Below, piece after piece: positions 6,488 through 14,385 of a stretch of DNA of 21,709 nucleotides. The notes beneath the pieces were generated by a model that was not told where the DNA came from, did not search any database, and worked only from the letters and a program-made list of their open reading frames with translations. The translations under genes were made by a program, and so were the position numbers. This stretch comes from Candidatus Tectimicrobiota bacterium (GTDB lineage Bacteria > JACPSX01), in contig JACPSX010000280.1 of the NCBI GenBank assembly GCA_016193065.1, forward strand, positions 1-21,709, in the 5' to 3' direction. How positions within the stretch are numbered: the first letter of the stretch is position 1; each line of letters opens with the position of its first letter.

Positions 6488-7975
6488 ATGTCGATTCGGT
6501 TCAAAATGATTCTGGGGATCGGTTCGATCCTGCTCCTGGTGATCTTCGTCTATGCGATCCTGGCCTTTAAGACCCAGGCAGGCCATCTGATGAACATGTC
6601 CAGACGTGAGGCGGAATTGATGGCTGCGCTGGTGGAACGGGCGATTTCCCGGGCCATGGTAGGAGGAAAGGTCAAGGAGGTTCAGGCCACGCTCGAACGG
6701 ATCGGTGAGGATCCGGAGTTGGCCGGGATCCGGATCGTGGACCCCCGGGGAATCATCGCCCGCTCCAGCAGAGCCGAGGAGGTAGGAGGACCCCTGGCAC
6801 AGGGAAAACGACTCGTGGAGGGAATGGGTCCCGTCTTTGATTATCGAGAGCAGACGGTGGGGATCTTCCGTCCTATACTGAACGGCCCTGAATGTTACAA
6901 ATGCCACTCGATCAACCAGAGGATTCTCGGATTCCTGAACGTCAGTGTCACCTTTCCGAGCATTGATTCGGAGCTGGCCAGGCAGTGGACGCTCATGATT
7001 CTCTCGACCGTCGCCGCTCTTGTGGTGGCTGGCGCGCTGATCGCCTTGTATTTCACGTTAGTACTGGGCCGGCGGATTGATGCCATTTCTCAGACCATGA
7101 GCCGGGTGGAGACGGGAGACCTTACGGCCAGGGTCATGGAGAACGAGCGGGATGAGCTGGGGCGCCTCGGCAAGAGCTTCAATGCCATGGTGGCCCGGCT
7201 GGCCGATGTCCGGCGGCAACTGGAGAGTCGCCACGAAGCGGAGATCCGGCGAGCTGAAGACCTGGCCTCTCTCGGCAAGATGGCGGCCGGGATCGCCCAC
7301 GAAATCAACAACCCACTGGCCGGCATGCAAAACTGCGTCAGGACCCTCCTGAAGGGCACCAGGGACAAGGAGCAGAGGATCCAGTACCTCACAATGCTCA
7401 AAGAGGGCTTGGACCGCATCGGCCGGACGGTGGGGCAACTCCTGGGTTTCGCCCGTGAATCCAAACCCCAGCTCACCCGGATCGATCTTTCCCCTCTCCT
7501 CCGACGCTCCCTGGCTCTTTTGGAGCACGAGCTGGCGGCCCGCAAGATTTCCTGCTCTCTTTCCACGGATTCCGGCCTTCCGGCTCTCCTCGCCGACCCC
7601 CACCAGATCGAGGAGGTTCTCCTGAACATCCTGATGAACGCCGTAGAGGCAATGCCGGATGGTGGAGCCCTCGCGGTCAGCACCGGCCTGCGGGAATGGG
7701 CGACGGGTCCCTTCATCGAGATCCGGGTCACGGACACGGGAGTCGGAATCTCTCCCGAGCAACTGCCGCGCATCTTCGACCCCTTTTTCACGACCAAGGA
7801 AGTCGGAAAGGGGACCGGCCTGGGGCTCTCGGTGAGCTACGGGATCATAAGGGCTCACGGGGGTTCCATTGATGTCAAAAGCGAGTTAGGGAAAGGGACC
7901 ACGTTTACGGTGGCCCTCCCCGTGGGAGGGGAAGGAGACAACCATGCGCCACCGCATCCTCCTGGTGGAAGATGA
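6488..7975 (+). CDS. Membrane sensor histidine kinase with periplasmic heme c site
   Basis: The product has 495 residues. Transmembrane helices at about 8-28 and 168-192 enclose a periplasmic domain of about 140 residues, which contains one heme c motif, CYKCH at 136-140, in the context FRPILNGPECYKCHSINQ. A HAMP linker follows (about 190-244), then the HisKA helix with the phospho-accepting His271 (GIAHEINNP), the N box NILMNAVEA (380-388), DTGVG (416-420), PFF (432-434) and GKGTGLGL (441-448). It is an NtrB-like kinase that probably senses redox state or a heme ligand through the c-type heme. Its last 32 bases overlap the response-regulator gene, indicating a coupled two-component pair. The ATG at 6488 is preceded only by a weak purine-rich site. 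Confidence 0.9.
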   Translation: MSIRFKMILGIGSILLLVIFVYAILAFKTQAGHLMNMSRREAELMAALVERAISRAMVGGKVKEVQATLERIGEDPELAGIRIVDPRGIIARSSRAEEVGGPLAQGKRLVEGMGPVFDYREQTVGIFRPILNGPECYKCHSINQRILGFLNVSVTFPSIDSELARQWTLMILSTVAALVVAGALIALYFTLVLGRRIDAISQTMSRVETGDLTARVMENERDELGRLGKSFNAMVARLADVRRQLESRHEAEIRRAEDLASLGKMAAGIAHEINNPLAGMQNCVRTLLKGTRDKEQRIQYLTMLKEGLDRIGRTVGQLLGFARESKPQLTRIDLSPLLRRSLALLEHELAARKISCSLSTDSGLPALLADPHQIEEVLLNILMNAVEAMPDGGALAVSTGLREWATGPFIEIRVTDTGVGISPEQLPRIFDPFFTTKEVGKGTGLGLSVSYGIIRAHGGSIDVKSELGKGTTFTVALPVGGEGDNHAPPHPPGGR

Positions 7976-9287
7976 GCCCATCCTCCGGGTGACTTTGTCC
8001 AATGACCTTTCCGAGGAAGGGTACGAGGTCACACCCGCCTCAGACGGCGCAGAGGGGCTTGCCCGGATCCGGGAGCGGTCTTTTGATGCGGCTCTCCTGG
8101 ACTTAAAGCTACCGAAGGCAGATGGGCTCAGCTTGCTCCAGAGCTTTAAGGCCGCAAATCCCCAGGGGCTCGCGATCATGATGACCGCCTACGGCACCAT
8201 CCAGTCGGCCATCGCGGCCATGAAAGCAGGGGCCACGGACTACCTCCTGAAGCCTTTCCCCACGGACGAGCTCCTCGTGCTTCTGCGTGGCCTGCTGGCC
8301 CAGCACGCCGTTCTGTCGGGAGAGAGAACTAAGCTGCCCGGACTCCGGCAGTTCGGAGATCTCATTTACGCCAGCGAAAAGATGGCCCGGGTCTGCGACC
8401 TCATTGCTACCGTGGCGCGCAGCGATGCCACCGTTCTGATCCAGGGAGAAACAGGCACGGGTAAGGAGCTGGTCGCTCGTGCCATCCATCAACAGAGCGG
8501 ACGGCGAGCCCAACCGCTGATCCCCGTGGCTTGCGCTGCCATCCCCGAGACCCTTCTGGAAACGGAGCTGTTCGGCCATGAGAAGGGCGCCTTCACGGGA
8601 GCCATTCGGGAGCGCAAGGGGCGCTTCGAACTGGCCCATCGGGGGAGCCTCTTTCTGGACGAAGTCGCCGATTTAGGACCTGCAGTTCAAGCCAAGCTTC
8701 TGCGGGTGCTCCAGGAAAAAGAGTTCGAGCGGGTCGGAGGGACGCAGACCATCAAGGCCGATGTCCGGCTCATCTCCGCCACCCGCAAGCGGCTGGAAGA
8801 TGAAGTCGTGGCGGGCCGGCTGCGCGAAGACCTTTTCTATCGCCTCAAGGTGATCACCGTCCTGCTTCCCCTACTGCGGGAGCGCAAGGAGGACATCCTC
8901 CCGCTGGCTGCGCATTTCCTGGAGAAGTACAGTAGACCACTGGGGAAAGACGTCCGTGGGTTCAGCTCGGAGGCTTGCCGCCAGCTTCTTGCCTACCACT
9001 GGCCCGGCAATATCCGGGAGCTGGAGGCCACCGTCCAGCGGGCAGTCACTTTGACGAAAAACACGATTCTCACCGCGGAGGACCTTTCCTTTGAGGTCGG
9101 TTTGACTCCCACCGACAAGACAAACGTCCCGGCTCACCCCCTCACCGACACGGTCCGGGAGGCCGAGCGGCGATACCTCCAAGAGGTCCTGCAAAGTGTC
9201 GGAGGCCAGCGGAAGCGGGCCGCGGAGATCCTGGGGATCAGCCGGAAGACCCTCTGGAAGAAAATGAAGCTGCTCGGCATGGAATAA
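7944..9287 (+). CDS. NtrC-family sigma-54-dependent response regulator
   Basis: The product has 447 residues. The receiver domain (about 4-118) carries the acidic pocket EDE, the phosphorylation site Asp53 and Lys103. The AAA+ domain shows Walker A GETGTGKE (168-175), the sigma-54 contact loop GAFTGA (215-220), Walker B SLFLDE (235-240) and the REDLFYRL sensor region. A Fis-type helix-turn-helix ends the protein (GGQRKRAAEILGISRKTLWKKMK, the last 26 residues). The ATG at 7944 has AAGGAG upstream. It is the partner of the heme kinase, and all parts needed for activating sigma-54 promoters are intact. Likely targets are the promoter at 9451-9466, whose upstream sites begin 39 bp after this gene, and perhaps the one at 5141-5156. 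Confidence 0.95.
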   Translation: MRHRILLVEDEPILRVTLSNDLSEEGYEVTPASDGAEGLARIRERSFDAALLDLKLPKADGLSLLQSFKAANPQGLAIMMTAYGTIQSAIAAMKAGATDYLLKPFPTDELLVLLRGLLAQHAVLSGERTKLPGLRQFGDLIYASEKMARVCDLIATVARSDATVLIQGETGTGKELVARAIHQQSGRRAQPLIPVACAAIPETLLETELFGHEKGAFTGAIRERKGRFELAHRGSLFLDEVADLGPAVQAKLLRVLQEKEFERVGGTQTIKADVRLISATRKRLEDEVVAGRLREDLFYRLKVITVLLPLLRERKEDILPLAAHFLEKYSRPLGKDVRGFSSEACRQLLAYHWPGNIRELEATVQRAVTLTKNTILTAEDLSFEVGLTPTDKTNVPAHPLTDTVREAERRYLQEVLQSVGGQRKRAAEILGISRKTLWKKMKLLGME

Positions 9288-9325
9288 CCCCAGTCGATCT
9301 CTCTCATTTCCCCTCTCGGGAGCGC

Positions 9326-9341
9326 GTTACCGTACGGTAAC
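9326..9341. promoter_or_regulatory. 16-bp perfect palindrome, probable enhancer site 1
   Basis: GTTACCGTACGGTAAC is a perfect palindrome. Its right half continues into CGGTAACACTTGTCCCC (9335-9351), which recurs downstream at 9366-9382. It lies about 110-125 bp upstream of the -24 box, the usual place for NtrC-type dimers. Confidence 0.65.
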
Positions 9342-9382
9342 ACTTGTCCCCTCCATGTTCCCGATCGGTAACTGTTGTACCC
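9335..9382 (+). promoter_or_regulatory. Tandem activator-like sites, 31 bp apart
   Basis: CGGTAACACTTGTCCCC at 9335-9351 and CGGTAACTGTTGTACCC at 9366-9382 match at 14 of 17 bases. Their 31-bp spacing is about three helical turns, so two activator dimers would lie on the same face of the DNA. Binding by the activator encoded just upstream is inferred. Confidence 0.6.
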
Positions 9383-9450
9383 GATCCCTCCCGACCGCCC
9401 CTTGGCTGTAAGAGCCCTCTTTCTCCACCCTTTTCCCCGGTTCATCCAAC

Positions 9451-9466
9451 TGGTACGGCCCTTGCT
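9451..9466 (+). promoter_or_regulatory. Sigma-54 (-24/-12) promoter of the plus-strand gene series
   Basis: TGGTACGGCCCTTGCT has GG and GC exactly ten bases apart and a consensus -12 TTGCT; only one base of the -24 TGGCACG differs. The start site should be near 9478. Paired upstream sites and the adjacent activator gene support it. Confidence 0.8.
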
Positions 9467-9602
9467 GTGGGGAAAAAGGGCGGGACAAAGGCAGGAATGT
9501 CCCGAAGGGATAGGAGTGATGATTTTCGCAGCATCCGCCTTGATGAAACGGGGCACGGGCGATGCTGCTGCCGGTTTCCAGTAACCCGATGGAGAGAATT
9601 CC

Positions 9603-9890
9603 ATGAAACAAAAGATGGTTTCCATCTGCCTGGCGGGAATTTTTGTGTCCGGGCTGATTTTCATCCCGTGTCTGGCGCAGGCCGCGAAGACCCAAGAGAC
9701 CTCCTTCATGAATCTCCTGGGCCAGGCGCAGAAGGAAGAGAAAAAGCCGGAGAAAGCACCGAAGAAAAAAGCAGGGGAGGTAGAAAAGAAGAAGGAAACC
9801 CTGGAAAAGGAAAAGAAAAAAGACAAGGAAGAAAAGGAGAAGGAAAAGGAAGAAGAGGAAGAGCCCAGCTTGAGGCCATCGAAGTGCTGA
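9603..9890 (+). CDS. Secreted Lys/Glu-rich low-complexity protein
   Basis: The product has 95 residues. Residues 1-28 form a Sec signal peptide, with likely cleavage at AQA-AK. A short linker (TQETSFMNLLGQAQ) is followed by about 45 residues made almost entirely of Lys and Glu with a few Asp, Ala and Pro. Such sequence tends to form an extended charged single helix or remain disordered. The protein ends in a lone Cys, and no lipobox is visible. The ATG follows GGAGAG by six bases. It is the first gene after the sigma-54 promoter, so it should be strongly co-regulated with the downstream enzymes. I recognise no family; a periplasmic scaffold or ion-binding role would be guesswork. Confidence 0.75.
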   Translation: MKQKMVSICLAGIFVSGLIFIPCLAQAAKTQETSFMNLLGQAQKEEKKPEKAPKKKAGEVEKKKETLEKEKKKDKEEKEKEKEEEEEPSLRPSKC

Positions 9891-9920
9891 TGATTTCTTT
9901 ACCGTAAACCCCGGGCTCAA

Positions 9921-10071
9921 CCTTAATCCGAAAAAAAACCAACCTGGTTGATCCGTGCCGTTGGCCCGCAGGTCCTGACACCCGCCAGGCGGGTACCGGG
10001 TCGCCTCCTCGAACCGCGCTCCGTCACCCTGACGAGGGTCCCACTTTCGCGCGGCTCTACGGAGGCATCCC
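9921..10071 (+). repeat. Long direct repeat, copy 1 (about 150 bp)
   Basis: It shares long near-identical blocks with 16304-16437: TAATCCGAAAAAAAA, CAACCTGGTTGATCCG, GCCGTTGGCCCGCAGG, GGGTCGCCTCCTCGA and CGTCACCCTGACGAGGGT followed by CCCACTTTCGCGCGGCTCT and CGGAGGCATCCC. This copy has about 18 extra bases near 9977-9997 containing a small ACCCGCC/GGCGGGT hairpin. It begins 31 bp after the stop codon of the Lys/Glu-rich gene. Confidence 0.85.
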
Positions 10072-10098
10072 GGGTACCCACAAAGTGGGTGCCCACCC
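10069..10098 (-). repeat. REP-like hairpin element, copy B
   Basis: On the minus strand it reads GGGTGGGCACCCACTTTGTGGGTACCCGGG, matching 6415-6444 except at a few bases. The stem changes from ACCCGC/GCGGGT to ACCCAC/GTGGGT, so pairing is kept. It abuts the end of long repeat copy 1. Confidence 0.6.
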
Positions 10099-10129
10099 GC
10101 AGGCGAACAACGAAAAGGAGTTGAATCAG

Positions 10130-12196
10130 ATGAGCAAAGGCAACCGAGTCTCCCGACGAAGCATGCTGAAATGGTCCATGGGCTCTTTGGCCGCCCTTCC
10201 CTTTGCCGGCAGCCTTTTAAGAGCGGGACAGGCTGCCGCTCAGTCGGGCGCGCAAAGCGTCCCCCCAGGCAAAAAAACCAAGGTTCTCGTGCTTGGTTTG
10301 GACTCCTGCGACATGGAGCGCCTATTGGAGTGGGTGAAGGAAGGAGAACTCCCCACTTTTCAGAAACTGATTCAATCAGGTGCCTACGGGACTTTCGAAA
10401 ACATTTTCCGCGGGATGTCCGTGGATGCCTGGGCCGCATATTTGACCGGAGTCGGGCCCGGCCAGAACAATTTCTTCGGGGCTCACCCCTGGAAGGTTTA
10501 CGACAAGTGGGCCAGCCAGACTTCGGGGATCAATCGCTTTTATCGAATGCACGTGGCCACGATCCCCTTCATGCTGGCGGAGGCCGGGGTTAAGGTGGGA
10601 ATGTGCGGGTGCGCCATGACCTGGCCACCGGAACGCTTGCAGGGCGGCTTCATGATGTCGGGTAAGGGATCTCCCGGGCTGGGCGACGATCCGGACTGCA
10701 AAGGGCACATTTACTACACCCAGGAGAAACACGCAGCAGCCAAGCCGCTCAAGACCCAAATTGAATTTGTGGATGGCAATGTAAATACCTCCATCCGTTA
10801 TCACGGCATGGAAGTTCTCCTCCACCTCACCCTGAACTCACTCACCAACACGGTGACCATTGCCTACGAAGATCAGAAGGTGACCTTGAGGGAAGGCGAG
10901 TGGTCCGGCTACATGCCCATCAAGTTTCCGAACGGCCGCCGCGGTGTGATCCGCTGGAAACCCGAGCGCCTGGATGCCGCCGGCGGAGAGCTTCAGCTTT
11001 ACCGCTACAAGCTTCTGCAGGACCCCAGCGCGGAGCTGGACCACGACCCGATCAATTCCTTCTTCGACGGAGCCTGCGTGCCTACGGACCAGTGGACCTA
11101 TCCTGCCGCCCTGCAGAGAGAAGTCTTCGACGCCGTGGGATATTACCGGACACCCAATCTCCCCTTCGAGTATGACTATTCCTCATTTGTCGGGTTTGTC
11201 CAGGAAGAAGAGACCCTTCTCGAAGACGCCTATGACGCAACGCGAGAGCAGAACAGGATCGTGAAGTGGCTCCTGCAGAACAAGGAATGGGACTTCTTCT
11301 GGTTCTCCAACATGCCCTACGACCGTCTTAACCACAACATGGTTCGGATCAAGGGTAATCCGGACTGGTCCCCGGAGTACGAGAGAAAGTACGGCAACGG
11401 GAAGGTGATGAAGGACTTCACCAGGTTCATCGACAGCGAGCTGGCCGACCTCATGAAGATCCTTCCCAGGGACACCTACGTGGTGATCATCTCCGACCAC
11501 GGCTGGGGTCCGGTGGAGGCCGAGTTCCAGCCCAACTCCTGGCTCAAGGAGTTGGGGCTCCTGCACGTGAAGCCGGAGGTGGAGGGCAAGACCCGGCGCT
11601 ACTACTACCCGGAGGATATCGACTGGAGCCGGACGAAGGCCTTTTCCGCGGACAATCCGGGGATCTTTATCAACCTGAAGGGGCGCGAAGAGAACGGAAT
11701 TGTCCGGTACGCCGAGTACGAAGGGCTCAGAGACACCATTATCGAAGAACTCAAAAAGGTCAAACATCCCGATGGCAGCCCGTTCATCTACAAGGCCGAC
11801 CGGGTGGAGAACATTTACCCCAAGGGGAGCTACGGATGGTATGCGGGGGACATCCAGTTCTGCGGCACCCGGGACTCCTCCGGCTACAAGCTGCCGGGGC
11901 CCAATGACGGCCTCTACCAGATCAACTGGACGGGGTTCGGGTACCGGGACAGGATATGGGATCATCCCCGCAGGCACTTCACGGCCTGGCACGGCAACGC
12001 GCTCACCACGTTCGTCATGACGGGCCCGGGCGTGAAGAAGAACGCCGATGTCTCCGAGAACGGCCACATGTTGAACGTCTTCCCGACCATCATGCACATC
12101 TACGGCCTGGTGCCGCCGCCGAATTTCGAAGGGCGCATCATGTATGAGGTATTCGACCCGAGCTCCCCGCTGGCCAAGAAAAAGGAAGCAGTATGA
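10130..12196 (+). CDS. Tat-exported alkaline-phosphatase-superfamily enzyme (phosphodiesterase/pyrophosphatase type)
   Basis: The product has 688 residues. It begins with a Tat signal (VSRRSMLKW, then a hydrophobic stretch to about residue 36). The metal and nucleophile set of the superfamily is visible: Asp58 (LVLGLDS), Ser97 in GMSVDAWAAYLTG as probable nucleophile, Asp398 and His402 (YDRLNH), Asp456-His457 (ISDHGWG) and His621 (TAWHGN). Ser97 aligns with the formylglycine site of sulfatases, but the CxPxR motif is absent, so a phosphate ester is more likely than a sulfate ester. About 280 residues separate the nucleophile region from Asp398 and include a beta-rich insertion. ATG 10130 follows AAAAGGAG; a longer frame from 10085 would run through the repeat. 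It overlaps the oxidoreductase gene by four bases, hinting at a shared periplasmic task. Confidence 0.85.
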   Translation: MSKGNRVSRRSMLKWSMGSLAALPFAGSLLRAGQAAAQSGAQSVPPGKKTKVLVLGLDSCDMERLLEWVKEGELPTFQKLIQSGAYGTFENIFRGMSVDAWAAYLTGVGPGQNNFFGAHPWKVYDKWASQTSGINRFYRMHVATIPFMLAEAGVKVGMCGCAMTWPPERLQGGFMMSGKGSPGLGDDPDCKGHIYYTQEKHAAAKPLKTQIEFVDGNVNTSIRYHGMEVLLHLTLNSLTNTVTIAYEDQKVTLREGEWSGYMPIKFPNGRRGVIRWKPERLDAAGGELQLYRYKLLQDPSAELDHDPINSFFDGACVPTDQWTYPAALQREVFDAVGYYRTPNLPFEYDYSSFVGFVQEEETLLEDAYDATREQNRIVKWLLQNKEWDFFWFSNMPYDRLNHNMVRIKGNPDWSPEYERKYGNGKVMKDFTRFIDSELADLMKILPRDTYVVIISDHGWGPVEAEFQPNSWLKELGLLHVKPEVEGKTRRYYYPEDIDWSRTKAFSADNPGIFINLKGREENGIVRYAEYEGLRDTIIEELKKVKHPDGSPFIYKADRVENIYPKGSYGWYAGDIQFCGTRDSSGYKLPGPNDGLYQINWTGFGYRDRIWDHPRRHFTAWHGNALTTFVMTGPGVKKNADVSENGHMLNVFPTIMHIYGLVPPPNFEGRIMYEVFDPSSPLAKKKEAV

Positions 12197-14385
12197 GGGA
12201 AAGATCCGGTGATGGCGGCATGAAGCCCTCTCGGCGCGAATTTCTGAAGCTCGGAGGCCTGGCAGTCGGCAGCCTGTCCCTGGCAACGGGACCCGAGGGG
12301 GTATTCGAAATCCCGATTAAGGAGAAGTTGGAGCCTCCCCACTTTGACCGGGAGGTGAACGGGATCTGCCCTTACTGTCAGACGCGCTGCACGACCAAGG
12401 TGCAGTTGAAGGGCGACCGAGTGGTGAACGTGTACGGGAATCAGGACAATTTCTGGACGGGTGGCTCCGTGTGTCCCAAGGGACAAGCCATGGTGGAGCT
12501 CACGTACAGCCCTCACCGGCTTCTCCATCCGCTGATTCGCGACGGCCAAAGCTGGAAGAGAATCTCCTATTCCCAGGCTCTGGACGCCGTGGCCGCGAAG
12601 ATAACCAGGATCAAGCAGGAACATCCGGAAGACTATTCCCATCGCCTGGCGTTGTTTGCCCCGCTCTGGGATTGCCATGAGGCGGAGCTGGCGGCTCAGA
12701 TGACACTGCACATGGCGGGATTCCCCGACATCTGCTCCCCCGGAGACGCCTGCATCGGCAACCTCTCCACGGCTCTCAACATGTGCCTGGGGGAGCCCAC
12801 GGCCCCCACGACCATTAACGAGCTGGAAAATGCGGAACTCGTGGTGCTGGTGGGCGCCAATGTGGCCGTCACCTATCCAATCTATGTGCAATGGCTGCGG
12901 CGGGCTCGCGAGAAAGGGGCCCGGATTCTCTATTTTGATTTCCGCGCCACCCCCACGACGAACCAGGTCGACGAACAGGTCATTCTCCGGCCCGGCACCG
13001 ATGGCGCCCTTTTCCTTGGCATGATCCGCGTGCTGATCCAGGAGAATTTGTACGACCGAAAATTTGTCAAGGACCATGTCAACGGGTTCGACGAACTGGC
13101 CCGATCGTGCCGGGAGTACACCCCGGAAAAAGTCGGGGAAATCACCTGGGTCCCTCCGGAAACGATCGTGGGCATGGCCCGCATGCTGGCCAAAAGCAAA
13201 GGAACCATCATCTGGATCGGGGGGGCAATTTCCCGTTACACGAACGCCATGCAAACTGTGCGAGCCATCGTAGGCCTGCAAGCCATCACGGGTCAACTGG
13301 CCGGTCCGGGGAAAGGGATCATCCCGTTTCAAGGAGGAAAGCCCCCGATCAGCAAAGAGTTCGAAGAGAAGCTCAGAGCACCGGACCTGCCCGAGAGACT
13401 TCACGTCCGCAAGGTCGTCTATAACATGAATCAGGGTGATGTGGACCTGCTCCTGCTCAGCTCCAGCTTTCGCCGATATCCCGACTCGAACCGAGTCAAG
13501 AAAGCCATTCAAAAGGTGAGGTTCGTGGTCTATCGGGGCTTTTTCATGGATGAGGAGGCCGATCTGTCCCATCTCATCATCCCATCCACCATGGGATTCG
13601 AGTCCGCGGGTTCCATGTACGGACTGCAGCGCCAGATCGTGTGGAGGGAGCAGGCCGTAGAGAGTTGCGGTGAGACGGTGCCGGATTGGCGTTTCTACAC
13701 CGATTTGGGCAAAAGGCTCCTGGGTGAATCCTATCCGAAAATCGCGCAGGTGGACGACATTTACGAGCTCCACAGGAGCTACACCCCCACCTGGAAGGGT
13801 TTAACCATAGAAAGGCTGAAGAAAAATCCGACCGGAATTTCCTGGCCATGCCCGTCCGAGGATCACCCTGGAACTCTGGGAACCTTGTACCGGGACAATC
13901 GGTTTCACACTCCCCACGGCAAGGTGGAGCTTCTTTCCAAAGTGCTCGGCCCCATCCGCTGGACCGAACCGAAAGGAAGCCCGCTGGAAAATCCGAACGA
14001 AGAGCAGAAACAGAGGAATAACTTCCCCCTGATCTTCACCCAGGGAAAGGTGGCCCATCACTGGCAGCACATGACCAACTGGTCGGATTACATGGCCCAG
14101 TTTTCCGAGGGCAACGTCGTGCAGTTGAACCCCGCGACCGCTCGCGAATATGGCATCCAGAACGGAGATTGGGTTCACATAGAAACCCAGGTGGGAAAAA
14201 TCAAGGCCAGGGTTCGGCTTACGGAGGGCATCCTTCCTGGGGTTGTCTGGACCCCTTCTCATCTTGGCTCAAAGAGTCCCTTTGCCGGAAACCGGGGGGA
14301 AAACACCAACGAGATCACGCCTAACTACTGGGATAAGGTGGCTGCCCAGTTTAACGGCTTTGGTTGCCGTCTTAGGAAGGCCTGA
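12193..14385 (+). CDS. Tat-exported molybdopterin oxidoreductase catalytic subunit (PsrA/PhsA-like)
   Basis: The product has 730 residues. The Tat motif SRREFLKLGG lies at 13-22. One [4Fe-4S] cluster site follows, C59-x2-C62-x3-C66-x27-C94 (CPYCQTRC and VCPKG). The probable molybdenum ligand is Cys187 in SPGDACIGN. The C-terminal domain (about 610-725) carries the usual cofactor-binding region (THGKVELLSK, LIFTQGKVAHHW, NPATAREYGI). Length, cysteine ligand and Tat export fit the polysulfide/thiosulfate/tetrathionate/arsenate reductase group, and the exact substrate cannot be read. ATG 12193 overlaps the phosphatase stop (ATGA) and has AAGGAAG upstream; ATG 12220 is an alternative. The next two genes supply the Fe-S and quinone-site subunits. 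Confidence 0.92.
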   Translation: MRERSGDGGMKPSRREFLKLGGLAVGSLSLATGPEGVFEIPIKEKLEPPHFDREVNGICPYCQTRCTTKVQLKGDRVVNVYGNQDNFWTGGSVCPKGQAMVELTYSPHRLLHPLIRDGQSWKRISYSQALDAVAAKITRIKQEHPEDYSHRLALFAPLWDCHEAELAAQMTLHMAGFPDICSPGDACIGNLSTALNMCLGEPTAPTTINELENAELVVLVGANVAVTYPIYVQWLRRAREKGARILYFDFRATPTTNQVDEQVILRPGTDGALFLGMIRVLIQENLYDRKFVKDHVNGFDELARSCREYTPEKVGEITWVPPETIVGMARMLAKSKGTIIWIGGAISRYTNAMQTVRAIVGLQAITGQLAGPGKGIIPFQGGKPPISKEFEEKLRAPDLPERLHVRKVVYNMNQGDVDLLLLSSSFRRYPDSNRVKKAIQKVRFVVYRGFFMDEEADLSHLIIPSTMGFESAGSMYGLQRQIVWREQAVESCGETVPDWRFYTDLGKRLLGESYPKIAQVDDIYELHRSYTPTWKGLTIERLKKNPTGISWPCPSEDHPGTLGTLYRDNRFHTPHGKVELLSKVLGPIRWTEPKGSPLENPNEEQKQRNNFPLIFTQGKVAHHWQHMTNWSDYMAQFSEGNVVQLNPATAREYGIQNGDWVHIETQVGKIKARVRLTEGILPGVVWTPSHLGSKSPFAGNRGENTNEITPNYWDKVAAQFNGFGCRLRKA

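Larger units (their letters stand above)
9288..9602 (+). promoter_or_regulatory. Regulatory intergenic region downstream of the activator gene
   Basis: This 315-bp stretch has no convincing gene. It contains the paired activator-like sites (9326-9382), the sigma-54 promoter (9451-9466) and a leader of about 125 bases before the Lys/Glu-rich protein gene. A 21-codon frame starting near 9520 is too weak to call. Confidence 0.7.
9891..10129 (+). other. 239-bp spacer filled by repeats
   Basis: The gap between the Lys/Glu-rich gene and the phosphatase gene is largely the long repeat copy 1 (9921-10071) followed by REP-like copy B (10069-10098). A normal ribosome binding site, AAAAGGAG, precedes the ATG at 10130. 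I see no separate sigma-54 promoter here. Confidence 0.6.

Noticed and set aside
9520-9585. 21-codon leader peptide between the sigma-54 promoter and the Lys/Glu-rich gene
   Set aside because: The AGGAG is only about two bases from the ATG and the peptide has no recognisable feature.
10130-12196. Formylglycine sulfatase
   Set aside because: The CxPxR motif is missing; the residue at that position is Ser followed by Val-Asp-Ala-Trp.
12100-13773. 557-codon minus-strand open frame
   Set aside because: It lies antisense to the molybdopterin oxidoreductase, whose cofactor motifs and coupling to neighbours are unambiguous.
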